A DNA stretch of 64,000 bases from Calothrix parasitica NIES-267 (GCF_002368095.1 NZ_AP018227.1:968001-1032000), one strand, 5' to 3'; positions 8,517 to 17,524 are shown, counted from the stretch's first letter. The notes: generated by a model from the sequence alone, not told the origin. A program made the numbers and translations.

Positions 8517-9974
8517 ATGTCAGACAATCAAAATCCCAAACCATACGATGCTGTATTAGGTGGTCAAGACATTCCGAAAGATGCAGCTGTACTTGGTGGA
8601 ATACAAGGAGTAAAGAGAAAATTAAATAATTCAAATCCTCAAATCAGAATAGTAGCAGTTGAACAAGCTTTAAATTACGGAAAATCGGGAATAGATTTAA
8701 TCATTAAAGCTTTAAAAGATGAATCACCATTAGTACAAGCTAAAGCTTATTATTTGTTAATTTATTTCTCAGAACAGAAGATAAAACAAAATATTTTAGA
8801 GATTGAGCAAGCTTTAAATCATGGTGAACGGGGTTTGGATTTGATTATTGAAGCTTTGGATTCGGAATTTTCTCAAGTACAAGCCAAAGCTTATTCCCTA
8901 CTAGTTAACCGAAACGAAATCAAAATCAAAAAAGCATTACAAGAATTCCAACCTATAGGTTTGAAATTAGAAATCATTGAAGCTGTGAGTGTGAATAGCT
9001 CTGGTGAAATTATTCAAAGTCAACAACACTTAATTAAATCTTTTGGAGAAAACTTAGATAAGATACTCCAGCGTCAACTATATCAAAAACAGCTTCCACA
9101 GCAATATTTTTTGAAAGAATTCGGTAATTATAAAACCTTGGAAATGGTTTATATCAAGGGTGGTACTTTTATGATGGGTTCTCCGAAAGCAGAAAATAAC
9201 AGGGAATCTCACGAACGTCCGCAACATTTAGTCACTGTAAAACCATTCTTCTTAGGAAAATATCCAGTCACTCAAGCACAATGGAGAGCAGTTGCTTTAT
9301 TACCCAAAGTTTACCGAGAATTAAATCCAAAACCTTGTGATTTTACAGGAAAAAACCGTCCCGTCTACCATGTAACTTGGTATGAAGCTGTAGAATTTTG
9401 TTCGAGATTATCAAAAGCAACCGGAAAAAAATACGGATTACCAAGCGAAACAGAATGGGAATATGCTTGTCGAGCGGGAACTACTACACCCCAGAGGGGT
9501 TCGTCAGTCGCTCCTGGGGGAAACCCCCATGACCGCGCTGACTCACCATTCCACTATGGAGAAACAATAACTGGTGAATTAGCCAATTATGGTGCTATTC
9601 GCACCTATGCTGACGAACCCAAAGGAGAATACCGAGAAAAAACTATCCCAGTCGGACAATTTCCTCCTAATGCTTTTGGATTATACGATATGCATGGAAA
9701 TGTATGGGAATGGTGCCAGGATAACTGGCATGATAATTATGTAGGGGCACCCACAGACGGTAGTTCATGGATTACTAAGCCATGGAATGTTATTTTTGGA
9801 AGTCCCTTTACACGAGTAGTGCGCTCTGGTTCGTGGTTCGGACTTCCTCATTGGTGTTGTTGCGCTCAACGATTTAGTCATGATAACGAATTTAATTTAA
9901 TTCCCAGTTTTACAGATGACCGACACCATATTAAAAGCGAGCTCGGTTTCCGAATCGCTTGCGATATCTTTTAG
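8517..9974 (+). CDS. PYDAVLGG/HEAT-like + FGE-sulfatase (SUMF1) domain protein, copy 3
   Basis: A 485-residue paralogue of copy 1. It has the PYDAVLGGQ module (9-33), two HEAT-like repeats instead of one (48-85 and 95-131, each QALNYG/QALNHG...LII.AL) and an FGE domain (205-485) with GGTFMMG, LPSETEWEYACRAG, NAFGLYDMHGNVWEW and terminal GFRIACDIF. Residues 326-344 interrupt the otherwise matching TTTP/FHYGET segment: this is a translated GC-rich hairpin element (57 bases, in frame). The C-terminal stretch from GSWFGLPHW to ELGFRIAC follows the SW-xxx-P-xx-C-xx-A-x-R pattern of variable regions in diversity-generating retroelement target proteins. Whether it has enzyme activity is unknown; the fold can serve as a ligand-binding scaffold. 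Confidence 0.85.
   Translation: MSDNQNPKPYDAVLGGQDIPKDAAVLGGIQGVKRKLNNSNPQIRIVAVEQALNYGKSGIDLIIKALKDESPLVQAKAYYLLIYFSEQKIKQNILEIEQALNHGERGLDLIIEALDSEFSQVQAKAYSLLVNRNEIKIKKALQEFQPIGLKLEIIEAVSVNSSGEIIQSQQHLIKSFGENLDKILQRQLYQKQLPQQYFLKEFGNYKTLEMVYIKGGTFMMGSPKAENNRESHERPQHLVTVKPFFLGKYPVTQAQWRAVALLPKVYRELNPKPCDFTGKNRPVYHVTWYEAVEFCSRLSKATGKKYGLPSETEWEYACRAGTTTPQRGSSVAPGGNPHDRADSPFHYGETITGELANYGAIRTYADEPKGEYREKTIPVGQFPPNAFGLYDMHGNVWEWCQDNWHDNYVGAPTDGSSWITKPWNVIFGSPFTRVVRSGSWFGLPHWCCCAQRFSHDNEFNLIPSFTDDRHHIKSELGFRIACDIF
9492..9548 (+). repeat. In-frame hairpin element inside the copy-3 FGE gene
   Basis: 57 bases absent from copy 1 at the same point. The arms TCAGTCGCTCCTGGGGG and CCCCCATGACCGCGCTGA pair around AAA. 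The insert has no stop codon in this frame and its length is a multiple of three, so it adds 19 residues (QRGSSVAPGGNPHDRADSP). It shares GGTTCG(T/C)CA, CGCTC and the central GC stem with the element in alaS (38040-38096) and the one ending the copy-2 gene. Confidence 0.8.
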
Positions 9975-10394
9975 CCTCAACTCCCCTCACCTCAATTATT
10001 CTCTCAGCGCTCCTTTGCGTTTCCCTCAGCGCTTCTCTGCGTTTCAAAAAACAACTATTCCGACACCGAAACATTAGATTCCTTCTCAATTTCAGAAATT
10101 AAAATCTCGGATAAGCAGTCTTATATAGTCCAAAATATTCAATAACTACGCTTTCACAGGGTTTATTTCTTTCATTTACCCCTATATATAGGCGCACCTA
10201 TTCCCATAATAAAAAATACATTACTACAAAATAATAAAAAGGTCAATCCCCTTCATAGAAATTTCGTCCTAGTCAGCCATCGTTATAAATTATTAATATC
10301 CGTTCACCTGAATTCATAGATGAAGACGGTGGGATAGCAGCTATTAGCAAGGCTGATAACTGTAAATAACTGTCCTTTATGTTTAAATTGAAAG
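9975..10394. other. Gene-free interval
   Basis: Contains a degenerate repeat of the CTCAGCGCTCCTTTGCGTTT / CTCAGCGCTTCTCTGCGTTT kind (10003-10045), followed by AT-rich sequence. No gene and no clear terminator seen. Confidence 0.45.
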
Positions 10395-11879
10395 ATGAAT
10401 TCATCAGAAACAGCAATTATAGCTGCGATTACATTGGTCGCTTTTGGAGTGTTGGCGTGGGGCTTTGCTCGCGCTAAGCCTTATGGTAAGTTGGGTGTTC
10501 TAGCTTGGCTTCAGTCGGTGGTTTTGATAGCTCCTTGGTTGCTATATTTCGGTTCCCTTGCTGCGGGGATTTATATCAATATTGCAGGTCTGCTGTTCTT
10601 AGCAATTGGCTTTGCTGGTGTGTACGTAGCTATTGGCAGACAGTTACGAGCTATGGGACAGGAGGAAATGATTAAGAAGAAAGCATCCGAACGAATTGCT
10701 GAGGAAGCTTCTCTTGGTCAATCGGAACAATCAACTCAAGGAAATAAACCATCACAACCGGAAATTATTCCGATTCCGGAAGAAGATTTAAGTACTATTA
10801 GAAGTATTTTTGGTATCGATACATATTTTGCTACTGAAACTATTGCTTATCAAGAAGGTGCTATTTTTAAAGGTAATTTGAGAGGGGAACCAGAGGATGT
10901 TTTTAACCGTTTGAGTGCGAGTTTACGCGAACGTGTTGGCGACCAATATCGTCTATTTTTACTAGAAAACCCTGAAGGTAGACCTACGGTAATTGTTCTA
11001 CCCAGCCGCAATGACCCGCGTCCGATGAGCACCGCACAAAAAGCGTTTGCAGGTGTCCTTTTGTTAGCAAGTATCTTTACAACTTTGGAAGCAGGAGGGA
11101 TTTTATTAGGTTTTGATTTCTTTTCTACTCCAAGTAGGTTTCAAGAATCTTTACCGATTGCAGTAGGGTTTTTCTTAGTTTTAATTGCTCATGAAATTGG
11201 ACATCGGGTAGTTGCTAATCGTCACGAAGTTAAATTGAGTTTACCTTACCTGCTTCCTTCGATACAAATTGGTTCTTTCGGTGCAATTACCCGCTTTGAA
11301 TCACTGCTACCCAATCGTAAGGTTTTGTTTGATATTTCTTTAGCTGGGCCAGTTTTCGGGGGAATCGTTTCACTATTGATGTTGGTTTTCGGATTAGTGC
11401 TTTCTCATGAAGGAAGTTTATTTCAACTACCGAATCAATTTTTTCAAGGTTCAATTTTAGTCGGAATTTTTGCCAAAGTTTTTATGGGTGAAGCTTTACA
11501 ATCATCTGTTGTAGACGTAAATCCTTTGGTGATAATTGGCTGGTTGGGTTTAGTCGTGTCAGCTTTAAATTTAATGCCAGCAGGACAACTCGATGGAGGT
11601 AGAATTGTACAATCAATTTACGGACGTAAAATTGCCGGACGCACTACATTTGCAACTTTAATTATTTTAGGATTAGTTGGTTTAGGTAATGCTTTAGCTC
11701 TATATTGGGCTGTTGTAATTTTATTTTTACAAAGAGATTTAGAACGTCCCAGCTTGAACGAAATCACCGAACCCGACGATACAAGAGCGATATTAGGACT
11801 TGTAGCTTTATTTGTGATGGCTGCGATTTTGATTCCTTTTAGTCCCGGTTTGGCTGGTCGGTTGGGGATTGGGGGATAA
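10395..11879 (+). CDS. Site-2 protease family (M50) membrane metalloprotease
   Basis: A 494-residue intramembrane zinc protease of the cyanobacterial/plastid EGY-like S2P group. Two N-terminal membrane helices (about 8-25, 38-80) precede a soluble region (90-210). The M50 core then carries HEIGH at 266-270 (two histidine ligands and the catalytic glutamate) and the second signature NLMPAGQLDGG at 392-402 (aspartate ligand D400). Further helices lie around 216-240, 310-340, 418-450 and 465-490. Such enzymes cleave membrane-bound substrates such as anti-sigma factors, or act in thylakoid biogenesis; the substrate here is unknown. It stands alone, and its stop is followed directly by a GGGGAGAT tandem tract. 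Confidence 0.92.
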   Translation: MNSSETAIIAAITLVAFGVLAWGFARAKPYGKLGVLAWLQSVVLIAPWLLYFGSLAAGIYINIAGLLFLAIGFAGVYVAIGRQLRAMGQEEMIKKKASERIAEEASLGQSEQSTQGNKPSQPEIIPIPEEDLSTIRSIFGIDTYFATETIAYQEGAIFKGNLRGEPEDVFNRLSASLRERVGDQYRLFLLENPEGRPTVIVLPSRNDPRPMSTAQKAFAGVLLLASIFTTLEAGGILLGFDFFSTPSRFQESLPIAVGFFLVLIAHEIGHRVVANRHEVKLSLPYLLPSIQIGSFGAITRFESLLPNRKVLFDISLAGPVFGGIVSLLMLVFGLVLSHEGSLFQLPNQFFQGSILVGIFAKVFMGEALQSSVVDVNPLVIIGWLGLVVSALNLMPAGQLDGGRIVQSIYGRKIAGRTTFATLIILGLVGLGNALALYWAVVILFLQRDLERPSLNEITEPDDTRAILGLVALFVMAAILIPFSPGLAGRLGIGG

Positions 11880-11880
11880 G

Positions 11881-11946
11881 GTGATGGGGAGATGGGGAGA
11901 TGGGGAGATGGGGAGAGGGGGACAAGGGAGATGGGGACAAGGGGAA
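11881..11946. repeat. GATGGGGA octamer-type tandem tract
   Basis: Purine-rich tandem copies of GATGGGGA and variants start one base after the site-2 protease stop. It is strongly strand-asymmetric (G/A on +). The matching pyrimidine tract (CTCCCCAC) lies after the next gene at 12413-12455, so the two bracket the small gene at 12022 as inverted copies. Confidence 0.8.
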
Positions 11947-12021
11947 GTTGAAAGGTTGTTAGTTTAGGGGGTTTTTGGGGAAGTATATGAATAAATAAAT
12001 TTTTGACTAGGGGATTGAAGG

Positions 12022-12408
12022 ATGAGGAAAGGAGATATCAAGAGTCATGAGGACTTAGAAGTTTTACAATTGGCTTTTGATACAGCGATGAAAATTTATG
12101 AATCCTCGAAAAAATTTCCTGTTGAAGAAAGATATTCCTTAACAGACCAAATTCGTCGCTCATCTCGTTCTGTATGTGCTAATTTAGCTGAAGCATGGAG
12201 AAAAAGACGTTACCAAGCAGCTTTTATCGCTAAATTGAATGATTCGGAAGCAGAAGCTGCTGAAACACAAATTTGGATAAAATTTGCTGTCAAATGTAAA
12301 TATTTAGAAGTAGAATCGGGACGAGAAATTTACGCTAATTACAACCAGATTCTAGGTGGACTAGTAAAAATGATAAATAACTCATCCATTTGGATTCTCA
12401 AAAAGTAA
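12022..12408 (+). CDS. Four helix bundle protein (S23/IVP-like)
   Basis: A 128-residue helical protein of the family first seen in intervening sequences of 23S rRNA genes (TIGR02436/PF05635 type). Landmarks are the F(K)VLQLAF-like start (HEDLEVLQLAFDTAMKIYE), FPVEERYSLTDQIRRSSRSV, ANLAEAW and a final helix ending IWILKK. Family members outside rRNA often sit alone near repeats; their role is unknown, though the fold can form pentamers. Here it is bracketed by inverted G-rich and C-rich simple-repeat tracts, which may hint that it moved as a unit. The start has GAAGG immediately upstream. Confidence 0.85.
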   Translation: MRKGDIKSHEDLEVLQLAFDTAMKIYESSKKFPVEERYSLTDQIRRSSRSVCANLAEAWRKRRYQAAFIAKLNDSEAEAAETQIWIKFAVKCKYLEVESGREIYANYNQILGGLVKMINNSSIWILKK

Positions 12409-12458
12409 ACCTCTCCCAATCTCCCCACCTCCCCACCTCCCCATCTCCCCCTCTCTTC

Positions 12459-13829
12459 TTAATTAGAGTTTGCTAACAAATTCGGATACCTCGCTGGTTC
12501 GGAAAATAAACTCCGAAAACCTGAAACACGTTGCTGTGATGGTTCTTTGCTCATGTTCCATAGGGTTTCGTAGAAGAAGAATGAGACTCCTGCAAAATTG
12601 CGATCGCGAACTTGTTTTACTTGAGCTTTGATTTGTTGTACGGGTACGTGTTTGTTTTTCAGACCGGAAATAATCCCGATGCTGGTGGGGATATGTTTTT
12701 TAGCTGCTATGATTTCGGGTTGCTGTAATTCTTTGATGAATACGCTCATGTCATTGCGATAAATTTGAACTATCAAATCTTCGATTAATCCCATCCGCTC
12801 CCATCTTTCCCAATCAGCTAGAAAGTATTCGTAGGAAAAGCGTTGGGGATTTGGTGCTACGGAAACGATACAGTTTTTATCAACTGCTTTGATAGCAAAA
12901 AATACGTCTTTCATGAAATCGGTAATCTTATCCGCACGCCATTTTACCCATTCTGGGTTTTTATTATCTCTAGGGGGTGCTTTACCGTTATGCTCTTTTT
13001 TGTATAAAGCTACAGTATATCTATCGTATCCATATTCTGATGGTAAGCCGAAATGGTCGTCGAATTGAATCCCATCAATATCGTAATTCTGTACCATTTC
13101 CACGATTAAATCTTTGATAAATCTTTGTACCTGTGGATTAAATGGATTTAACCAAACTCTATCGTGAGTACCTTCTTTTTTGATTTTGCTACCGTCAACT
13201 TTACTAGTTAACCATTGTGGACGACGCTTTGCTAATTGTGAATCAGCAGGAGCCATAAAGCCAAATTCAAACCAGGGAATTACTTTTAAACCTCTTTCAT
13301 GTCCTTCACTCACCGCTTCAGTAAGCATGTCCCGTCTTCTCAGTCCGGGTGTTGGATCTACGCTACGTCCGATAACCCTTCTCGCAACCCGACTCGGATA
13401 CAAAGTGTAACCCCAATTCCACACAGCAGGATATACAACATTGAAATTTAGCTGTTTGAGACGGTCTAAAGCACTAGTGAGTTTTTGACTAGAAAATAAA
13501 ACATCACTATCAACATTAGTTAACCATACCCCTCGTAACTCAGTTGGTTGCTGATTGTTTGTTATAGTTCGCTGCTGAGTGGGTGGAATAGTCGGTAACG
13601 GACGAGTTTTAATAGTCCGTGACGGACGGGATGGAACGGGTGGTAAATTCTGGTTGATAACAGTCGGTTGCGGACGAGTTTTTATAATTACTTGAGCCGG
13701 TGCTGGGACAGAAAACATTACTCCAGCCATCAGCGAAAGAGTAAAAACAGCAGCCAGAAACGCCGGTTTTTGTCTGCGCTGCTGACTCAACGAAAACAAT
13801 TCTACACACCATTTAACAAATTTTTTCAT
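12459..13829 (-). CDS. GHL10-type (DUF187) glycoside hydrolase-like secreted protein
   Basis: A 456-residue exported protein. The N-terminus has a basic start and a hydrophobic stretch (about 24-43) ending VPAPAQ, a good signal peptide. A proline/threonine-rich segment (45-95) precedes a TIM-barrel-like domain starting at ELRGVWLTNVDSD, with DRLKQLNFNVVYPAVWNWG, GLKVIPWFEFGF and DIDGIQFDDHFGLP. These are hallmarks of the GHL10 family (PF02638). The substrate is probably a cell-wall or exopolysaccharide glycan, by family analogy. It is monocistronic, and the 3' side abuts a CTCCCCAC tract. Confidence 0.88.
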   Translation of the reverse strand: MKKFVKWCVELFSLSQQRRQKPAFLAAVFTLSLMAGVMFSVPAPAQVIIKTRPQPTVINQNLPPVPSRPSRTIKTRPLPTIPPTQQRTITNNQQPTELRGVWLTNVDSDVLFSSQKLTSALDRLKQLNFNVVYPAVWNWGYTLYPSRVARRVIGRSVDPTPGLRRRDMLTEAVSEGHERGLKVIPWFEFGFMAPADSQLAKRRPQWLTSKVDGSKIKKEGTHDRVWLNPFNPQVQRFIKDLIVEMVQNYDIDGIQFDDHFGLPSEYGYDRYTVALYKKEHNGKAPPRDNKNPEWVKWRADKITDFMKDVFFAIKAVDKNCIVSVAPNPQRFSYEYFLADWERWERMGLIEDLIVQIYRNDMSVFIKELQQPEIIAAKKHIPTSIGIISGLKNKHVPVQQIKAQVKQVRDRNFAGVSFFFYETLWNMSKEPSQQRVSGFRSLFSEPARYPNLLANSN

Positions 13830-14200
13830 AATTATACTGAGTACAAAACTTCACAACCTTCATGACTCGGATAACTCTTCGGATGTTGCCAAAATCAGCG
13901 AACAGGGAACAGGTAACAGTTAACTTCTCCCCATCCCCTTGTCTCCCAATCTCCTTGTCTCCTCCTCTCCCCATCCCCCAGGTAATTCTACCGATACACA
14001 ATACTTAGTAATTAAAGATGCGGGGTGGGGCACCACATCCTGAATAATTACCTTCTGAGTATACTTAAGTAGTTGGAGCAAAAAAGTAATTCAATTTACT
14101 CGTACATATCATTCTCAAGCGTGATTGCTTTGAGTGATTATACTGATAGATTGCATATTTTACTTGAATTAGTTCATTAAGAGAAAGCTTAGGATTACTG
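13830..14200. other. Intergenic region between divergent genes
   Basis: Holds divergent promoters for the GHL10 gene (-) and the gene at 14201 (+). A CTCCCCATCC/CTTGTCTCC pyrimidine repeat tract occupies 13924-13980. No gene or defined operator recognised. Confidence 0.45.
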
Positions 14201-14686
14201 ATGTTCAGCTTAATTGATTCTCAGAACAGTACAACAAATGATACGGCGGTTGTTCAAAGATTGGCAAGAGCTATAGCGCTTTCTGATGGAGAGTTTTCGC
14301 TGCTGTTGGCGTGCTGCAATTCTGCGGACAAACAAGAGGAAGTCTTCAGTGTTTTGAAAGAGTTTTCTATGGCTAATATCAGAAAGGTGATTTTGTCGTC
14401 AAAGTCTGAAACGCTTTTCACTAATATTGCTTCGTTGCTAGATTCCAATCATCCAGATGCTTTAGTTGTCAGAGGTTTGGAGTCTGTAGAAGCAATTAAT
14501 CAACTGATTATTTCCACAAATTTGATGCGGGATGAATTCGGGAAACAGTTTAAGTTTCCTCTAGTGCTATTCGTAAATGAAGATATTTTACGCAAGTTAA
14601 TTAGGTTAGCACCTGATTTGAAAGACTGGGCCGCTAGTACTTTCAGATTTCAAAATGCTTTACACAGAGAGTTGGTAAGCTGTTGA
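14201..14686 (+). CDS. Conserved cyanobacterial protein, possible stand-alone N-domain of a large NTPase
   Basis: 161 residues, no signal peptide, mixed alpha/beta. The first half reads RLARAIALSDGEFSLLLACCNS and the second GLESVEAINQLIISTNLMRDEF...FPLVLFVNEDILRKLIRLAPDLKDWAASTFRF. From memory, this resembles the N-terminal segment of large cyanobacterial AAA/TPR or WD40 signalling proteins, where a similar stretch precedes the NTPase. Here the frame stops right after it. A true intrinsic terminator lies ~130 bases downstream and no continuation is seen in other frames, so it is either a domain-only protein or a remnant. Function unknown. Confidence 0.6.
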   Translation: MFSLIDSQNSTTNDTAVVQRLARAIALSDGEFSLLLACCNSADKQEEVFSVLKEFSMANIRKVILSSKSETLFTNIASLLDSNHPDALVVRGLESVEAINQLIISTNLMRDEFGKQFKFPLVLFVNEDILRKLIRLAPDLKDWAASTFRFQNALHRELVSC

Positions 14687-14817
14687 TGGGAATAAGTAAT
14701 TATAAGTAAACGATTTGCGTTATAGTTGTAGAAAATACCTAATTATTCCATCTAAGTAAATATTCGTAGCTATTCGTAGCTTAAATAAAATAGTCTTATA
14801 GATTGTTCCTAGCACTG

Positions 14818-14860
14818 CGTCTTATCCTTCACCCTATACAAAGGATAAGACGTTTTTATT
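14818..14860 (+). terminator. Intrinsic terminator
   Basis: Perfect 10-base stem CGTCTTATCC / GGATAAGACG with a 15-base loop, followed by TTTTTATT. It terminates the gene at 14201. Confidence 0.85.
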
Positions 14861-14868
14861 GGTTTGTA

Positions 14869-14891
14869 GAGACGTAGCAATGCTACGTCTC
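14869..14891. repeat. GAGACGTAGC hairpin (dispersed element)
   Basis: GAGACGTAGC-AAT-GCTACGTCTC, a perfect 10-base stem with a 3-base loop. Relatives lie at 55899-55920 and 63029-63051; only the GAGACGT/ACGTCTC ends are constant. Confidence 0.85.
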
Positions 14892-15029
14892 CCGACGGTT
14901 GCGAGAAAAACGAACACTTCAAAATTTATGCAACGAACCATTAATTATTTTTTTGTCAAAAATGGATAAGTTATGAAAACCAACTATTATTAATGTTGTA
15001 ATAGCTGAAATTTACATAAAAGTGTTTTT

Positions 15030-16805
15030 ATGTCTCGCTCATTACGTTTAGCGGTTGTTTTGGTGCTGTCTTTTTGCTTTACTATTTTTGCAGCTTGTCG
15101 TCCCCAGTTATGGGATACCGAGATAAAAACATCTCAGTTATCTTTGGTCACTCCTAGCGACCCAGCAACATTTAACTATGCTATGAATACTTCACCTTAT
15201 AGTGTTTTTCCTTTTATCTACCAAGGATTAGTAAAGGAGAATGGTATTACTAATAAGTTGGAACCTGCTTTAGCTGAATCTTGGACGGTTTCGGAAGATA
15301 GATTAAAAATTACTTTTATGCTCAGGGATAAATTAAAGTGGTCGGATGGTAAACCTTTGACTGTGGATGATGTCATGTTTACCTACAACGACATTTACTT
15401 TAACGAAAAAATTCCCACAATATATAGAGACTTTTTGCGGATTGGTAACAAAGATATATTTCCTTCGATACAAAAATTAGACGAGCGGAGGATTGAATTT
15501 ACTTTACCCGAACCCTTTACCCCTTTTCTAAGAAAATCTGCTTCTCTTGCTATTTTACCCGCTCATGCATTGCGAAATTCAGTATTATCAAATGATGCTA
15601 ATGGTAATCCTCAATTTATTTCGACTTGGGGAGCAGATACCTCACCAGAAAAAATTATTGTTAATGGTGCTTACCAAATAGAAAGCTATACTCCTTCAGA
15701 GCGAGTTATTTTTAAACGTAATCCTTATTATTGGCGTAAAGATGCTCAAGGTCAACAAATGCCCTACATTAAAAATATTGTATGGCAAATTATCCCATCT
15801 ACCGATAATCATTTACTAAGATTTCGTTCTGGTGAATTAGATAGTTTGAGCGTAAAACCAGAAACTTTTGCTTTACTCAAACGGGAAGAAAAGCGAGGTA
15901 AGTTTACTATTCATAATGGTGGATTAAAAACGGGGATTAGTTTTGTTACTTTCAATCTCAATCAAGCTAGTAGTTCTCAAGGAAAACCTTTTGTAAATCC
16001 CATCAAGTCTCGCTGGTTTAATAATTTAGCATTTAGACGAGCAATAGCTTATGCTATCGACCGTAAAAGAATGAAAACTAATATCTATCGGGGAATCGGA
16101 GAGTTACAGCATTCACCAATTGCTGAACAAAGTCCTTATTATCTTTCTCCGGAGCAAGGTTTAAAGACATATAGTTATAATCCCCAACAAGCAAGAAAGA
16201 TATTAACAGAAGCTGGTTTCAAGTACAATTCTCAACAACAGTTATTGGATAAAGATGGTAATTCGGTAAAATTCAATATTCTAGTTAAATCAGAAGACCA
16301 ATCTCGAATAGCTTTAGCAGTACAAGTTCAAGAAGATTTAAATAACATTGGGATTCAAACAGATTTACAAACTTTGAGTTTTAATACTGTATTACAAAAA
16401 ATCCTCGCAAAACGAGATTGGGAATGTTACGTCGGTAATTTTGAAGCTGGAGTAGTCGAACCAAACGAAGTCGCTTTATTTTGGACTAGTAACGGTTCGT
16501 TTCATATGTTTAATAAAAATTCCAAATCTAAAAAGTATACGATTACGGGTTGGAAAGCTACTGAATGGGAAAAAGAAATCGACGAACTTTTCCAAGAAGC
16601 AGCTAAAGAAGCTGATGAAAGTAAACGGAAGCAGATTTATGGTGAATTTCAGCAAATAGTAGCCGAACAATTACCCGTATTCTTCTTAGTTAATCCTATA
16701 TCTTTACAAGCAGTGCGGAATCGTGTGGAAAATATCGAGTATTCCGCTGTGGGTGGGTTGTTGTGGAATATTGATGAGTTGCGGTTGGGAAGGGAAGAGG
16801 GGTAG
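15030..16805 (+). CDS. Peptide ABC transporter substrate-binding lipoprotein (SBP family 5)
   Basis: A 591-residue OppA/DppA-type periplasmic binding protein. Residues 1-22 form a lipoprotein signal peptide with lipobox FAAC and C23 as lipidation site. Family-5 signatures follow: LEPALAESWTVSEDRLKITFMLRD, WSDGKPLTVDDVMFTYNDI, IVNGAYQIESYTPSERVIFKRNPYYW and FNNLAFRRAIAYAIDRKRM. It would deliver oligopeptides (or another amphipathic ligand) to an ABC importer, but no permease or ATPase adjoins it. Orphan binding proteins of this family are common in cyanobacteria. The preceding intrinsic terminator suggests its own promoter in 14892-15029. Confidence 0.92.
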   Translation: MSRSLRLAVVLVLSFCFTIFAACRPQLWDTEIKTSQLSLVTPSDPATFNYAMNTSPYSVFPFIYQGLVKENGITNKLEPALAESWTVSEDRLKITFMLRDKLKWSDGKPLTVDDVMFTYNDIYFNEKIPTIYRDFLRIGNKDIFPSIQKLDERRIEFTLPEPFTPFLRKSASLAILPAHALRNSVLSNDANGNPQFISTWGADTSPEKIIVNGAYQIESYTPSERVIFKRNPYYWRKDAQGQQMPYIKNIVWQIIPSTDNHLLRFRSGELDSLSVKPETFALLKREEKRGKFTIHNGGLKTGISFVTFNLNQASSSQGKPFVNPIKSRWFNNLAFRRAIAYAIDRKRMKTNIYRGIGELQHSPIAEQSPYYLSPEQGLKTYSYNPQQARKILTEAGFKYNSQQQLLDKDGNSVKFNILVKSEDQSRIALAVQVQEDLNNIGIQTDLQTLSFNTVLQKILAKRDWECYVGNFEAGVVEPNEVALFWTSNGSFHMFNKNSKSKKYTITGWKATEWEKEIDELFQEAAKEADESKRKQIYGEFQQIVAEQLPVFFLVNPISLQAVRNRVENIEYSAVGGLLWNIDELRLGREEG

Positions 16806-16900
16806 CATTTCAATTAAATAAATAATAGTAATTATTGGTATTGCATCCATCTTTTTGCTAAATATTCTGCCCCTCCGATTTGACTACCAAATCATATATT

Positions 16901-17524
16901 TCAAGCTGAGCAATTCTGGAAATGCTGTAGAGTGGCAATAACAGTCCGAATTCCTATGTATTTACCTCGAACACCATATACCCATTTAATTGATGGTAAA
17001 AAACCATCGGGCATTTTTGAATTTTGAATAGGACTATACCAATCCTGGTTTGTTAACGATGGCTTATTTTGAAAGTTCAAATTCCAATTTACTTGCTTTG
17101 CAAATTTCTTACCTACTATAGATAAACTTCCATCTTTATAGCCTGGGATAGATGAAGCAATTTTTTGTTGTATTCTGAAACCAAACTTTCCATTACTATA
17201 CTTGTACCATAATTCATCTATTGCTTGAAGATGGCTACAAGAAAGTCCTTTAGACCTTTCTTTTGCATGTAAAACATTATAAAAATTACTATAAGGTATT
17301 CTCGAATAGCCAAAGAATGTTCTGTCATCTGTTGCTTTATACAACAATTTCTTCATAATTTTACTTGTTTCTATATCTGCTTCAATCCATTGTTTTTTAA
17401 TAAGTAATTTTTCCAAATTTGAGTAATCTATTTGCAAAGATTTCCAATGCCAAAAACTAAAATACGCTAAAGCTAATATGCAAATTACAGATACCAAATA
17501 ATATTTTTTTAATCTTATTTGCAT
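16901..17524 (-). CDS. Membrane-anchored GUN4 domain protein
   Basis: 207 residues. A single hydrophobic helix (about 9-24) is followed by a GUN4-type domain: DYSNLEKLLIKKQWIEADIETSKIMKKL, then CSHLQAIDELWYKYSNGKFGFRIQQKI, LNFQNKP and a C-terminal LPS.KWV segment. GUN4 binds porphyrins and activates Mg-chelatase in chlorophyll synthesis, but cyanobacteria carry several GUN4-domain paralogues, including membrane-anchored ones with unproven roles. This copy has a membrane anchor and no partner domain, so it is probably not the chlorophyll-pathway Gun4 itself. It lies convergent with the binding-protein gene. Confidence 0.82.
   Translation of the reverse strand: MQIRLKKYYLVSVICILALAYFSFWHWKSLQIDYSNLEKLLIKKQWIEADIETSKIMKKLLYKATDDRTFFGYSRIPYSNFYNVLHAKERSKGLSCSHLQAIDELWYKYSNGKFGFRIQQKIASSIPGYKDGSLSIVGKKFAKQVNWNLNFQNKPSLTNQDWYSPIQNSKMPDGFLPSIKWVYGVRGKYIGIRTVIATLQHFQNCSA

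Noticed and set aside
16901-17524. Chlorophyll-pathway Gun4 proper
   Set aside because: It has an N-terminal membrane helix and a weakly conserved core, so it is called a GUN4-domain paralogue without the symbol gun4.
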